DNA of 64,000 nucleotides from Rhododendron vialii (GCF_030253575.1 NC_080569.1:28309501-28373500), one strand, 5' to 3'; shown: positions 1 through 11,400, counted from the stretch's first letter. Program-made: numbers and translations. The notes: generated from the letters alone by a model not told the origin.

Positions 1-297
1 GTTCACTCATGAGTTAGATGAAGGAACCGTTTGATGGCTAAGTCGTGGGTAAATCAATCCCTTTGACTCGACCATCTTAACCTAGTTTATTTCCAAGTTT
101 AATTTCATCAATCGAATCAAAACTCTAAAGTTGGCCGCTTGAACGCCGCAATCTTTAAGCAACTTCTATTCCAAATTCGCTAAAGAAGATTTCTCTGTGG
201 GAACGATCCGGTCTTCCGGTTTATATGCTATCAACGACCTAGCCCTACGCTTGGGGTGCAAACCTATTTCTAAGAGGTTAGGTTGCGACGAGAAGCA
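1..297 (+). mobile_element. 3' tail of an LTR (Athila-like family), cut by window edge
   Basis: This stretch matches the last 300 or so bases of the LTR that ends at 2283, including the same terminal block ending in GAAGCA. It is the 3' end of a separate related LTR, either a solo LTR or the 3' LTR of an element lying left of the window. It is more diverged from the two LTRs of the neighbouring complete element than they are from each other, so it is an older insertion. Fossil. Confidence 0.85.
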
Positions 298-640
298 GTC
301 AGCCCAATCTCATTAGAGGCCTAGGGCGAACATGAGTATGAGGCCTTTAGAAATTGAAGTATTGGTGTCAAACATTCTAACCTACTATATTTTGTTTTGG
401 CTTTGAAAACCCTATTTCTTCCTTTATGTGCTGTAAAGTTAATATTACTCAAAAAATATTCTCTACCCTATATAGTTCTAACTATTTTACATACATAGGA
501 GAGATGAATCTTAAGGAACGATCAAGCATGACAAAAATATATTTTCTTAGGAGGTATAGATTTTACTTGAATGAGAATTTTTTATCACTTGAAATAATTT
601 TCGAAAAGTCAAAACTTGCACCTTACATACATACACATGT
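298..640 (+). repeat. Dispersed repeat R2, copy 1
   Basis: This block aligns with 26596-26900 in the same orientation. Both start near GCCCAA(T/C)CTCATTAGAGGCC and share a phrase about TCTCTACCCT(A/G)TATAGTTCTA, ending near TTCTTAGGAGGTAT. It is an interspersed repeat of unknown class. No coding potential is recognisable. The block between 640 and 696 holds nothing else I can name. Confidence 0.7.
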
Positions 641-691
641 ATGAAAGTGAGGCCTCTCAAAGTTAGAGGCATTAGAAGCTAGCTAGCCTCA

Positions 692-696
692 ATGGC
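692..696 (+). repeat. Target site duplication ATGGC, left copy
   Basis: ATGGC directly precedes the 5' LTR and recurs at 7716-7720 directly after the 3' LTR. A 5-bp duplication is what LTR-retrotransposon integrase produces, so both element borders are fixed to the base. Confidence 0.9.
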
Positions 697-2283
697 TGAT
701 TAGCACCCAAGATTGTATAATCTTGGGGCTTTAATCCTCTAATTTGTAGCTTTTATATGTTTAAGTAGTCGTTTTTATCCCATAATGCACGTAAGGTATT
801 TTTGTGTGTATTTCAGGAAAAACGTGCTAATAAGGCGGTTTTGAACGCCAAGAGACGTTCCGGGGTGCAACCAAGTGTTCAAGTGCCCGGCGGTATACAT
901 TTCATTGTCACCGGATCCTAATGGCATCATATGGAGCCTCGTAGGTCGTTCGGCGGTCAAAGTTGGCGAGAAGTGAGCCAAAGTGTATCAAATGAGGCAT
1001 TTGTATGGAGGATGGCCATCGAGGGTATCCAAGAGTACAAGGCCATAAGGCATACCTCTGCCAAGTCCCGTTGATCATGTAATGAAGCATTGGAAGGCCA
1101 TCGGGACACGACAAGGCATGATAGCCCAAGCTGACCCTGTTCTGCAGTTTTCACATAGAGGTACCAATACCTCATTTTTTAGGTATTGGTACCATCATGC
1201 CAAATTAGAAGACAGTTGAGTTGGTACCAATACCTCATTTTTTAGGTATTGGTACCAATGTCCTTCGACCAGCTTTTTGTGCTGAACATTTCAACCTTCC
1301 TTTAATAGAAAGTTTCCACTTTTGGTATGTTTTTGGGATATTTTGGGGACTTTTTGGTCCATTTTATGGCTGATTTGTAAGGCCTATAAATAGCTTTGTA
1401 AGCCATTAATAGAGAGAGAGAGGCCATTAGTTAGTTTTAGGCCTAGTTTTCTAGTTTTTGCTCTAAGATTTCCATTGTTAGTCTTTCAAGCTTTTCAAGT
1501 TATTTTCTTCAAGAACTCAAGTAAGTTTAAGTGTTTTGATGTTTTCTCATGTATTAATGTTGTAGCTACTTGCTAGATTTTCTTATAAATCAAGTTTATT
1601 TTCGTTTTCATCGGTAAATCATGTTTTCCATGCTTAACTCTTTTTCTAGTCTTTTTATTATGAGTGAGTAGTTAATCGGTTCGGTCATGGGGTGAGGTTC
1701 ACCCTATGGATTAGTCCATTAAATGGTTTCACTTAACTTTAGCTTAATCTCAAGGTTTTGAATGAATTAAACCCATGATTTCTAGCTTTGATCATGGGGT
1801 TGGTGGCTTCTTTGATCAATGAAGTTTATCGCCTTGTGCTACGAGCTTGATAATCCTACGCGTGCGAACGATCTTTTTTTGTCTCTCACTTGCGTTAAAT
1901 GAGTTCAATTTGAATTAGAGCTTTAAATTAAGTTATAAGTAGTTTTCAGCTTTTAATTCTTCTAGTGGAATCCGGACGGTTTCGGTCCACTCATGAGTTA
2001 GATGAAGGAACCGTTTGATGGCTAAGTCGTGGGTAAATTAATCCCTTTGACTCGACCATTTTTAATCTCGTTTAATTCCAAGTTTAAATATTGTTAATCG
2101 AATTAAAAACCAAAGTTGGCCACTTGAATGCCACAACTCTCTACGCAACATCTAATCCAAATTTGCTTAAGAAGATTTCTCTGTGGGAACGATTCCGGTC
2201 TTACCGGTTATTATGCTTTCAACGACCTAGCCCTACGCTTGGGGTGCAAACCTATTTCTGAGAGGTTAGGTTGCGGCGAAGCA
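697..2283 (+). repeat. 5' LTR
   Basis: This is 1587 bp long with TG...CA ends. A TATA-like CTATAAATAG lies near 1383-1392, a plausible U3/R promoter. Two short hairpins lie at 1160-1193 and 1223-1256. Small open frames on the minus strand here recur in the 3' LTR and look like chance frames. Confidence 0.92.
1160..1256. promoter_or_regulatory. Pair of identical hairpins in LTR U3
   Basis: Two copies of a 34-bp inverted repeat (1160-1193 and 1223-1256) have 13-bp arms GGTACCAATACCT and the reverse complement around a T-rich loop, separated by about 29 bp. Both are kept in the 3' LTR at 6592-6625 and 6655-6688. They lie about 130 bp upstream of the TATA-like box. A role as an enhancer or protein-binding element is inference only. 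Confidence 0.6.
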
Positions 2284-2287
2284 TTTT

Positions 2288-2305
2288 TGGCGCCGTTGCC
2301 GGGGA
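2288..2305 (+). other. Primer binding site for tRNA-Asp
   Basis: TGGCGCCGTTGCCGGGGA sits four bases after the 5' LTR end. It is the complement of the 3' end of plant tRNA-Asp(GUC), including its CCA tail. This primer choice is characteristic of Athila-like plant Gypsy elements. Confidence 0.9.
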
Positions 2306-2552
2306 AGTCTTATATAGCTTATTTGGACGTTTGACAAACCTCTGTAAGTATTCCATTTTATTTTACTTTGTGCAATTCATACTTAACCTAGCGGAGACCT
2401 CTAACCGATCATCTTATCAAACTTGAGGTGTAACGAAGCTAGATTAAGTATCGATTGCCTTTTCATTTTATCCATATAACGTGGTGGTAGCTTAACCCCA
2501 CTGAACTGTTTCGAGAGCGGTGGCGGCATAGCCCTTCTAGCCTGTTTACTTT

Positions 2553-3728
2553 ATGTCTTATCTATCTAATAGAATGGCGGCGGCAAATGGGGAAATAGTC
2601 CCCATGACTATGTGGGAATACTCTTATCCCAATCATGCTTATCCATCTTCTTGCATAGTTGCCCCCACCGCTCCTGCCGTCAATGTATTTAGGATACAAA
2701 TGGAATTTTCCAATTTGTTGCCCCGCTTCCATGGCATGGATCACGAACACCCTTACAAACATGTTGCAGCTTTCAAGGGCAAACTTGGTACCCTTGGTGA
2801 TATTGTGAAATCAGAGTCTGCGTGGGTGAGATTCTTTTCTCTCTCTTTAAGAGATAGTGCCAAAACTTGGCTCAATTCCTTGAACCCTCAATCTGTGCTA
2901 ACTTGGGTTGATTTGCTAAATGAATTCTACCAAAAGTTCCTTCCCATTTTTTATAAGGGGGTTCGCAAAGAACAAATTCAAACCTTTGTTGAAAGAGAGA
3001 ATGAGTCATTTTATGCATGTTGGGGAAGATACAAGGACTTGCTCAATGCGGCCTCGAATCATGGCTTTGAAAATTTTCAAATTGCTAACTATTTTTATAA
3101 CGGCCTTTCACAAAAGAGTCATGTTTTCATAGATAAGTTGTGCGATGGAAAACTATTTGACAAAGAACCCGCTGAAGCCTTAGATTTCTTTGATTGGTTG
3201 GCTCAAATTTTACAATCTCGAGTTTATGCTCAACATTGCCAAGAGTCCAACTCAAATGTCATCGAAGAGGAAATTGAGCCACACGTCTTTGTTGAAAATG
3301 ATAGTTTAGCTTATGAAAGCTCCGTAGAGTCTGAATGGAGTGATGAGCCGTATGTTGAACCTATTGTCCAGTGTTCTCCCTCTATGGATCCCTTTTTGTG
3401 TGATAATCCGGGGAAGAAATTTCTCAGTTTTGAGGAAACGAATGCGGAGGTAGACTTCTTGAATGCTCTGCTGAATGAGCAGGATGGGAAGAATGTGTCT
3501 AGACCTGAGAGTTTGTCTCCTTCCTTTGAGGAGATACCTTCCATAGAAATTTTGAACCATCTAATACTCTCAGGTCTAGACGATGCCACCCCTCCTATCG
3601 AGTCTCCACCAGTGCAAGAGCTTTTAAAAGTCGAATTGATTGATTTTGTTGGTGTTGATGAATTTGATTTGATTTACCATCCTTACATTGTAGATTTTGT
3701 CAACTCGTTGAAAATCAATCTAGTTTGA
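2553..3728 (+). CDS. gag: Retrotransposon Gag protein (Athila-like)
   Basis: This is a 391-residue open frame inside the LTR element. Residues about 45-215 match the plant retrotransposon gag core (Retrotrans_gag family): an entry motif like FHGMDHEHPYKHV, then SLRDSAKTWLNSL, then LNEFYQKFLP and a YFYNGL block. In autonomous relatives Gag forms the virus-like particle that packages element RNA in the cytoplasm. The C-terminal 170 residues are acidic and low in conserved motifs, and I see no CCHC zinc knuckle. The ATG at 2553 is the first in frame and lies about 250 bp after the primer site. Nothing resembling pol follows it, so particle formation would need partner proteins from another element. 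Confidence 0.85.
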   Translation: MSYLSNRMAAANGEIVPMTMWEYSYPNHAYPSSCIVAPTAPAVNVFRIQMEFSNLLPRFHGMDHEHPYKHVAAFKGKLGTLGDIVKSESAWVRFFSLSLRDSAKTWLNSLNPQSVLTWVDLLNEFYQKFLPIFYKGVRKEQIQTFVERENESFYACWGRYKDLLNAASNHGFENFQIANYFYNGLSQKSHVFIDKLCDGKLFDKEPAEALDFFDWLAQILQSRVYAQHCQESNSNVIEEEIEPHVFVENDSLAYESSVESEWSDEPYVEPIVQCSPSMDPFLCDNPGKKFLSFEETNAEVDFLNALLNEQDGKNVSRPESLSPSFEEIPSIEILNHLILSGLDDATPPIESPPVQELLKVELIDFVGVDEFDLIYHPYIVDFVNSLKINLV

Positions 3729-6128
3729 AATGCGCACTTGGTTGAACTTAAATGTCTTAAACAAATTCGGCAATTGCGGTACTCAAAGTATCTATTTTTG
3801 TGGCATGGCCGCATTCGATTTTTGACCAAGATTTTAGAGTGGAGTGCTATGCTCATCGTATTAGCTCTCATTGGCATAATGAATGTTTGGAGCCCGCATT
3901 TGGCTGAACGTATATAAACTCTTTCTTTCTCTTTTCTTTTTCTCTTTAATTTGATGGTCTGGTATAGCCACCTGTTTCTCGCTTGAAAAATGGGGGAAAA
4001 AGTAGTACCCGTTCAATCACGTGACGATTTGGTGGATTTAATTTTACTTGTCAGTTGTTAGGGCCGGATAACACGAGCTGGGCGGTACTAATGTCATTTG
4101 CTTCTTAGTAGGTAGTTGGTTCTTAAGTCTTTTGCAGGGTAAGCATGCTACCAACCAGCCTTGGTGGTTTAGGTCTAAAAGCTAGGGTGAGTGAGGCATT
4201 CAAGAACCCTAAGCATGGGTGCAATTACGTGTCGCGGTTGTAAGACCAAGAAAGCCTCGGCGATGACCTTGTGTGACTAGCTGTGGTTCTGATAGAGGAG
4301 CCGAAAGAGTGAGCCTTGGAAGCAGTTCCAATGATGAAGAGAAGTAATGACACGAAAGCCTCCAACTTGATCGAGGTATACGGGGGTTGACATTCCCCCG
4401 AAGGTACAATCTTTTGTTCTCTTCTCTCAATATTGTTGTTCTTCATGCTATGAGGACATAGCTTTGTTTAAGTTGGGGGGAGGGATATATATATGCTATA
4501 TATATGTTGTTAAGTCTAATCTCTTTTTATTTTTGTTAAAATTTTAAAATTTTTCACTTTTGCTTGCAATCATCCCTTGTTAGTAGTGATTTCTCTTGTT
4601 AGATACTTTAAATATGCTCAATTGTGTCAATATGGCAAGAGTTATGTATCCCGTAGAATTTGATTTTGTGTTTGAATTCATGTCATATGCATATACATGA
4701 ACGTTGATGAACAAATTTAGCCTAAAAGTCAAGTCAAGCGTTGTGCATCGCTAGAGTAGAGATTCGTTTTGAAGCATCCCATGCTTTTTGCTTTCATTTC
4801 CTGCACTTGCGTAAATAATATCTTTTGTTCATGCTTGAGTAGTGTATATATCTCTTGTTCATCTTATTGGAGTTGCTAGCGTACTTAAGAAATGATTCAA
4901 GGCATTTTTGCTTGATTAAACCACATAAGAGTCTCATCGTCCTTGTTTTGAACCACAGTCCGAGTCTCTTCCATTGTTCAAACCTAGGCAACCGAATGTT
5001 TGGAGGGTTGTGTGTCAATGGTTTTCAAAGATTCAAGGAAGTTTGGAGTGGTGTGAATATGATAGAAGTGGTTGGCCGGGATGCAAAAAGGCAATGAATT
5101 GATATGTGATTCCCTATCTCTCCTCTCCCACTACAAAAGCTAAAACTCCAAATTTTCATCTCCCTCTCCAAAGCCCTCAAAATTGGCTCCTCAATCTCTC
5201 TCATTACAAATTTCACCTCAAATGACCCTACTCCTCAAAGAAAAGAAAAATCAAAGAAATGCTATGAAAGAGCAAAATCATATTCGAAAGAGGGTTGACT
5301 ATTATGATGAGAGGATTGGTGTGACCTCGGGGCTAGCTTACATTCCGAATGAGGAATAGTCCGATGGAAAGGGGGAGCTCAAGGCTTAATACCATGAGGA
5401 GCCGGATGAGGATGACGACTACGTGTGGTGGAGTCGGTGGTGGTAGTAGTTTTTCTTTATTTCTTTTTCGTACCTTTGTTTAGTGTTTGACCAATAAGTG
5501 GCCATGCCTTGGGTAGTTTAGGGTTGGTAGTGGCCAAGGGTAGATGAACCGTGCAAGTATATGGCCACTATATTTTTGTAGTCCATTTCCCTTTGTATCC
5601 AAGGTCGTTATAAGCTAATAAAGTCTTCCGTTGATCTTTTGTACGCTACTTAATTCCGTTTGATGCATGATTGATATTTACTGCTTTTTGAGTATGATTT
5701 ATTCCTTGTTGTGCATACTTGTAAATAATTAGCTTTCATTTCTTTCTTAGCGCTCCTTCGATAGCATGCATAGCTTTTTGTCTTTGGCTATTGCATTTAC
5801 TTGCTAGCGCTTGTCATGGGATGTATCTTGTATCTCATTGTGTGAAAAGTCGAATAAGAGCGTATCCTTGTGAGTTTTGGAGTTGAAACTCGTTGTGGTG
5901 CATGCATGCTTGACTACTTTAATATGGCATAGCTTGTTCGTCCTAGTTCATGGCATTTTTGTGCGTGGATTGCATATGGTCAGATTTGAAGGGGTGTTTT
6001 GGACTCTTGCCTAGTTGTAGTTGTTAAGCATAGTTTTTGTATCTTGAATCTCGAGAGGATTGCATAGTTTAGTTAAATACATTTTGTTTTAGTTTGCTAG
6101 GGACTAGCAAAGTTCAAGTTGGGGGGTG
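3729..6128 (+). other. Internal non-coding region of the LTR element
   Basis: There are 2.4 kb between gag and the 3' LTR with no long open frame and no recognisable pol or envelope-like domain. An internal G-rich purine stretch at about 4475-4484 resembles the true polypurine tract at about 6117-6126 (AAGTTGGGGGG). This fits a large-derivative type of element in which coding sequence has been replaced by filler. Confidence 0.7.
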
Positions 6129-7715
6129 TGATTAGCACCCAAGATTGTATAATCTTGGGGCTTTAATCCTCTAATTTGTAGCTTTTATATGTTTAAGTAG
6201 TCGTTTTTATCCCATAATGCATGTAAGGTATTTTTGTGTGTATTTCAGGAAAAACGTGCTAATAAGGCGGTTTTGAACGCCAAGAGACGTTTTGGGGTGC
6301 AACCAAGTGTTCAAGTGCCCGGCGGTATACATTTCATTGTCACCGGATCCTAATGGCATCATATGGAGCCTCGTAGGTCGTTCAGTGGTCAAAGTTGGCG
6401 AGGAGTGAGCCAAAGTGTATCAAATGAGGCATTTGCATGGAGGATGGCCATCGAGGGTATCCAAGAGTACAAGGCCATAAGGCATACCTCCGCCAAGTCC
6501 CGTTGATCATGTAATGAAGCATTGGAAGGCCGTCGAGGCACGACAAGGCATGATGGCCCAAGCTGACCCTGTTCTGCAGTTTTCACATAGAGGTACCAAT
6601 ACCTCATTTTTTAGGTATTGGTACCATCATGCCAAATTAGAAGACAGTTGAGTTGGTACCAATACCTCATTTTTTAGGTATTGGTACCAATGTCCTTCGA
6701 CCAGTTTTTTGTGCTGAACATTTCAACCTTCCTTTAATAGAAAGTTTCCACTTTTGGTATGTTTTTGGGATATTTTGGGGACCTTTTGTTTCATTTTATG
6801 GCTGATTTGTAAGGCCTATAAATAGCTTTGTAAGCCATTAATAGAGAGAGAGAGGCCATTAGTTAGTTTTAGGCCTAGTTTTCTAGTTTTTGCTCTAGGA
6901 TTTCCATTGTTAGTCTTTCAAGCTTTTCAAGTTATTTTCTTCAAGAACTCAAGTAAGTTTAAGTGTTTTGATATTTTCTCATGTATTAATGTTGTAGCTA
7001 CTTGTTAGATCTTTTTATAAATCAAGTTTATTTTCGTTTTCATCGGTAAATCATATTTTCCATGCTTAACTCTTTTTCTAGTCTTTTTATTATGAGTGAG
7101 TAGTTAATCGGTTCGGTCATGGGGTGAGGTTCACCCTATGGATTAGTTCATTAAATGGTTTCTCTTAACTTTAGCTTAATCTCAAGGTTTTGAATGAATT
7201 AAACCCATGATTTCTAGCTTTGATCATGGGGTTGGTGGCTTCTTTGATCAATGAAGTTTATCGCCTTGTGCTACGAGCTTGATAATTCTACGCGTGCGAA
7301 CGATCTTTTTTCGTCTCTCACTTGCGTTAAATGAGTTCAATTTGAATTAGAGTTTTGAATTAAGTTATAAGTAGTCTTCAGCTTTTAATTCTTCTAGTGG
7401 AATCCGGACGGTTTCGGTCCACTCATGAGTTAGATGAAGGAACCGTTTGATGGCTAAGTCGTGGGTAAATTAATCCCTTTGACTCGACCATTTTTAATCT
7501 AGTTTAATTCCAAGTTTAAATATTGTTAATCGAATTAAAAACCAAAGTTGGCCGCTTGAATGCCACAACTCTCTGCGCAACATCTAATCCAAATTTGCTT
7601 AAGAAGATTTCTCTGTGGGAATGATTCCGGTCTTACCGGTTATTATGCTTTCAACGACCTAGCCCTACGCTTGGGGTGCAAACTTATTTCTGAGAGGTTA
7701 GGTTGCGGCGAAGCA
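6129..7715 (+). repeat. 3' LTR
   Basis: This is 1587 bp, the same length as the 5' LTR and about 98% identical by eye. It is preceded by the polypurine tract and followed by ATGGC, the right target duplication at 7716-7720. Confidence 0.92.
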
Positions 7716-7839
7716 ATGGCCTAGTGGTTGGCGAGCACAAGGAAGACAAAAATTCTAGAAACACAAACAATTGATTTCATACACTCTCACACACTTACCA
7801 AGCATGTAGATCCCTCACATATGGGAGGTGAGTGTGCGT

Positions 7840-8512
7840 AAGTGTTTGCATGCGTTATGCGTGCCAAATCGCACTATATATGTGTGATTTCTATGCACAA
7901 TTTGTTTGTTGTACCTGTAGCAACTCTCTTAAAAGGGCTGCAAATTTCAGCCCTTTTGAGGAGCTACGGGATCGGAGTCCATTATGGGGTCAGTTTTGAT
8001 TTGGATCTTCTCAAGGCCTCAGTCAAATTTGCAGGGAAAAAAAAAAATCTTGTATTTCTCTTGGTAGAGCAATCCTATTGAATCTATTGTTCTTGTTTTG
8101 TTTTGCAGATACTCCATGTTTACTCCACTGGTTTTCGGTCTAGAGTGCTCCGCTGATGATGGGTTTGCCTTTGACTATGAAATCATTTCATCATCAATGT
8201 ATTCTTTACGAGAGAAACTTATTTACAGAGTCGTGAATAACTCTTGCCAATCTCAGTCTTTCGTTTCGGCAATCAATGGTTCGAATTTAAAAAAATGTAT
8301 TCGCGCGAAGAGTTAAACTCTTCTGTCGAATAGTTTTTTCAAAATATGGACCGTCCAAAACATCTTTGGATGTGCGCGATTGAGCGCAGTAAAATTTTTT
8401 TTCTCTCTCACATTCCTTACTCTTCCACACACAAACAAAAATGTATGGCTCTCGGTTTTCATTATTCTCTTAAAATGACGTGCATCCTATTTTTGGAGTA
8501 CTGTATGTTTAT
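7840..8512 (+). repeat. Dispersed repeat R1, copy 1
   Basis: Parts of this block recur at 12950-13195 and 25930-26200 in the same orientation. Shared phrases include TGCACA(A/G)TTTG, GGAGTCCAT..TATGG.GTCAG, ATCATTTCATCATCAA and, at the end, TCGGTTTTCATTATTCTC followed by GCATCCTATTTTTGGAGTA. The three copies are diverged and differ in internal extent. The class is unknown, possibly the remains of an old element. Small open frames here are not conserved between copies. Confidence 0.6.
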
Positions 8513-8544
8513 GGAAAATGCTAGTTGATGCCCCTGGGGTATAA

Positions 8545-9000
8545 GAGCATCCGCAATGGAAATAATCAAAATCGATAACTAAAATGTACCACGTCAGCAT
8601 TTGATTATCCATTTAATTCATAATCAAACCTAACAAACTTGATCTCCATATTGGTTATTTTTGTATTCCTATAAACCACCCCCCCACAATACGCAATGCA
8701 TCTATGTTCAATTGCAAACGAGTTCCAATCACGCACCCAACCACACCAAATTATTCGTCTCGATGAGACGATTCTAATGTGAGGTGTTTTTTAATTTTTT
8801 AGTTTTGAATTTGGTTATTGGGTTTGGTTATTGAGTTTTGGTTATTGGTAAAAGTTGTTAAGTTTGGTTATTCAAAGGTCAAAATTTGATGAGTTGCTAA
8901 GAGGTTGCTAAGTTTGGTTATTACAATGTGAGCACTTTTTTGAGCAAACATTGCTAACTTTAGCAAACTTTTAGTTTTGATTATTACATTGTGGATGCTC
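8545..9000. mobile_element. Harbinger-like MITE with TAA target duplication
   Basis: This 456-bp element has terminal inverted repeats: GAGCATCCGCAATGG at the left and the reverse complement form CATTGTGGATGCTC at the right. It is flanked by TAA on both sides (8542-8544 and 9001-9003). The interior has repeated TTGGTTATT motifs and no coding. The 3-bp TAA duplication suggests PIF/Harbinger. Related copies lie at 21726-22818 and from 54962, and a fragment lies in the protease intron. Confidence 0.75.
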
Positions 9001-9276
9001 TAAGTTAGATCGTATTAAATGAGCTTAAAAAGTTGGACAACACCATCTTAATTTATGCAGGTAATTAATTACATTGGTAAATGAGAAGTTCTCCAACTAC
9101 ATGAATCAATTGAAGCAGTACCAAATAATTATACGGTCAGATCTACCCTTTTTGAAAGGGTTCATTTCCGTTTTTTTTTTTTTTTTTTTCACTTTTCTTA
9201 TCTAGTTTGACTTTAAAATTTAAATTTAAGGTAAAGTTAAGGCATTTTTTTTTCCTCGCTCTTTACTACTTATGTA

Positions 9277-9486
9277 CTCTCCATCCATAAATAATGTCCA
9301 GTGTGCAAACGTAGACCTTTAAAAAGATGCATTTTTTCATAAAAAGAATCAATTTTTTTTTCACATATCAATAAATACCAATGAGTTCTTGTAAGTTGTG
9401 AAATTTTTTTGAATTTTTTAATGAAAAATGTATTTTTTTAAAGGCCTAGATTTGTGTGCTAGACATTTATTTAGGGACAAATGGAG
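9277..9486. mobile_element. Stowaway-like (Tc1/mariner) MITE
   Basis: The ends are CTCTCCATCCATAAATAATG and the reverse complement of a matching GGGACAAATGGAG, close to the classic Stowaway terminus CTCCCTCCGTCCC. It is flanked by TA on both sides (9275-9276 and 9487-9488) and is 210 bp long with an AT-rich interior, so it is non-coding. Confidence 0.75.
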
Positions 9487-9684
9487 TAGTTTGGCTTTAA
9501 AATTTAAATTCAAGGTAACATTAAGGTTTATGCTTACGTCTTCGGATAAATTAATACAATAAGTTTATGTAATTTTTTCACGATAAATGACTTTTGGGTA
9601 ATATAGGGGGGCAACTGTTTGTAAAATAAATTAGTTTTTAATAAAGTTTTTCTAGTGACCTCATTTTTTGTTAGTAGTGAGGTT

Positions 9685-9855
9685 GAGGAGGATGAACTGA
9701 TGAGCAGTTTCAGTTCATCCCTACGAATCCAAAAGTAATACATACCGATGTCCTTTGGAGCTGATTTTTTACAGGGCCCCATAAAATGATATTAAAAAAT
9801 TTACGGATATTTTTTAAAATTTTTGTGGGATCCGAAATGGATCCAAATGAGTTTT
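9685..9855. repeat. Half copy of foldback family F
   Basis: This stretch matches the right arm of the palindromic elements at 55606-55957 and 56008-56378: CCCTACGAATCCAAAAGTAA, then an ATACCGATGTCC..TGGAGCTG block, then TTTTTTACAGGGCCCCATAA. Only the centre and one arm are present, so it does not fold on itself here. Confidence 0.65.
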
Positions 9856-10147
9856 TCCTTACGTAATTTCCTACAAATCTTCCTTACAATTAGGTTTTCC
9901 GGTCTCAATATTGCACTATACTATATACGCTTTACAACCTACCAATAGTTAAATACTACAAGAAGTTAAAAAAGGCTTTCAAGATTTCTTTCATGCTCAA
10001 GCATTCTCTCATTTTATCTTTTACATTTATAATTGTTAAATCAGTAAATTATAACGAGGGTAAATAACATAATAGAAAATTTTTTCCTTGCTTCCATGCA
10101 CCGCGGGGGTAAGACGCGCGCTAACTTTTTTTTTTTTGTACTATCAA

Positions 10148-10778
10148 CTAGTGGTTGACCCATGGGAAGACTTTTAAAGTTAGAATTCAAGTACAAAAAG
10201 GCCCGTCCGTTTCGTCTCAATTTCAGCAGAATGTGCGTCAGACGTTGATTGGGCTGGAGTGAAAGACATGAATTGCCTTGTACTTTTCTCGTTTTGTGTT
10301 AGAGGATTAGTTTGACTTTGTCCAAAATATTTGTAATGAATTCGGTATTGGAAGTATCGCTAGGCTTACATCAGTATAACTTCTCACTTTTGTCAAAAAA
10401 GGAAGAAGTAGATTTTGTGTTTCCACTGTTGCTTAAAGGCCAATTATAAGGTAGTCTCGGAGTCGCAAACAAGATATCGCCATTGCACAATTTGAGTCAT
10501 TCTTTGTCTTTCAACCGCTCAACAAAACTGAATCATATGTTTGCATCAAATAATTTGTCGTTGTCTAAGTAGTTAGAAGTAACAAGTAGGTAACGCCACT
10601 TGGTACTCTGGCAAAGCTGAATAATTGCTCCTGCATAGAACCACTCATGCAATGGAAATTAAATCCAAATAAATGACAAACAGATTTTGTTGCGCTGATC
10701 GTGGAGAGTTTGTGGGAATCCAGGACTATCAAACCTCACGAGTCATGCAACGACCCGTGCATATATCACGGGTAGAAC
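10148..10778 (+). mobile_element. Short Helitron-like unit, copy A
   Basis: The right end shows Helitron 3' hallmarks: a stem-loop CCCGTGCATATATCACGGG at about 10757-10775, then AGAACTAG followed by T. The left part begins near CTAGTGGTTGACCCATGG and is repeated at the start of copy B. The region 10214-10760 matches 56390-56995 on the opposite strand, which defines a family. No coding is evident. The exact 5' TC start is not resolved. Confidence 0.6.
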
Positions 10779-10959
10779 TAGTTAGTTGACCCATGGAAGA
10801 TTTCTTAAGTCACGATTCAGGTAAAAAAAAGGGGGCCCCGTCGGGTTTCAATTGCTTTCATAGCTTCTTTTTTTTTATTGCTTCAATTATTAGGTAGTCC
10901 TCACAGTAGTATGTGACGTTGGCATGTTATATTCATCACAAATAAAATATCGTCAACAC

Positions 10960-10994
<35 letters not shown>

Positions 10995-11400
10995 TTTTTT
11001 TTACCTCCCAACAAAACCAAATCATAATGTCTCGACCAGATAATTTTTCTTCTACGTAAATGGTTGTAGAAGTACCACGTAGGCAACGTCACGGGACCCG
11101 GGGATCCTGCGGGGCAGATCCCCGCAAGGCAAATCTCAGTCGTACGTGAGTGTTTTCAATGTTCCGGATTCAAATGAAACTTTTTTGAGAAATTTTTCAT
11201 TTGAATCCGAATTATTAAAAACACTCACGGACAACTGTGATACCACTGATATGCCCTACATGTCCTGTAGTGCACTTTGCACTAGATGGTTTCGGTTCCC
11301 AACGCCACGTGGTACTCTGACTAGGTTAGATAATTACTCACTCCTGCTTAGAACCACACATGTTACACGCCAGCCTTTTTTTTTTTGCCTTATAGTAATA
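10779..11400 (+). mobile_element. Second Helitron-like unit in tandem, copy B
   Basis: It starts at TAGTTGACCCATGGAAGA, matching the start of copy A, and shares later blocks such as CGCCACGTGGTACTCTG (11304) with copy A at about 10592 (GCCACTTGGTACTCTG), then the TAATTGCTC / TAATTACTC and AGAACCAC blocks. The middle differs, with a TA microsatellite and a 200-bp insert carrying an inverted repeat at about 11137-11232. I see no hairpin plus CTAG terminus at its right end, so it is truncated or rearranged. Confidence 0.45.

Larger units (their letters stand above)
697..7715 (+). mobile_element. Complete non-autonomous Gypsy (Athila-like) LTR retrotransposon
   Basis: The element has two LTRs of 1587 bp (697-2283 and 6129-7715), both starting TGATTAGC and ending GAAGCA, and is flanked by the 5-bp duplication ATGGC. 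The primer site is complementary to tRNA-Asp, which is typical of Athila/Tat Gypsy elements, and a G-rich polypurine tract lies just before the 3' LTR. The 3.8-kb interior holds one gag frame and no recognisable protease, reverse transcriptase, RNase H or integrase. It therefore looks like a structurally whole but non-autonomous, gag-only member that depends on a relative for pol. The LTRs differ at about 30 sites by eye (near 2%), which suggests insertion on the order of one million years ago. Confidence 0.9.

Noticed and set aside
775-1175. Overlapping minus-strand open frames of 68-73 residues, repeated at 6207-6607
   Set aside because: They lie inside the two LTRs, have no domain, and recur only because the LTR recurs.
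7716-7745. SINE start (GGCCTAGTGGTTGGCGAGC looks like box A)
   Set aside because: No box B at the right distance, and the match is interrupted by the LTR element; could be chance.
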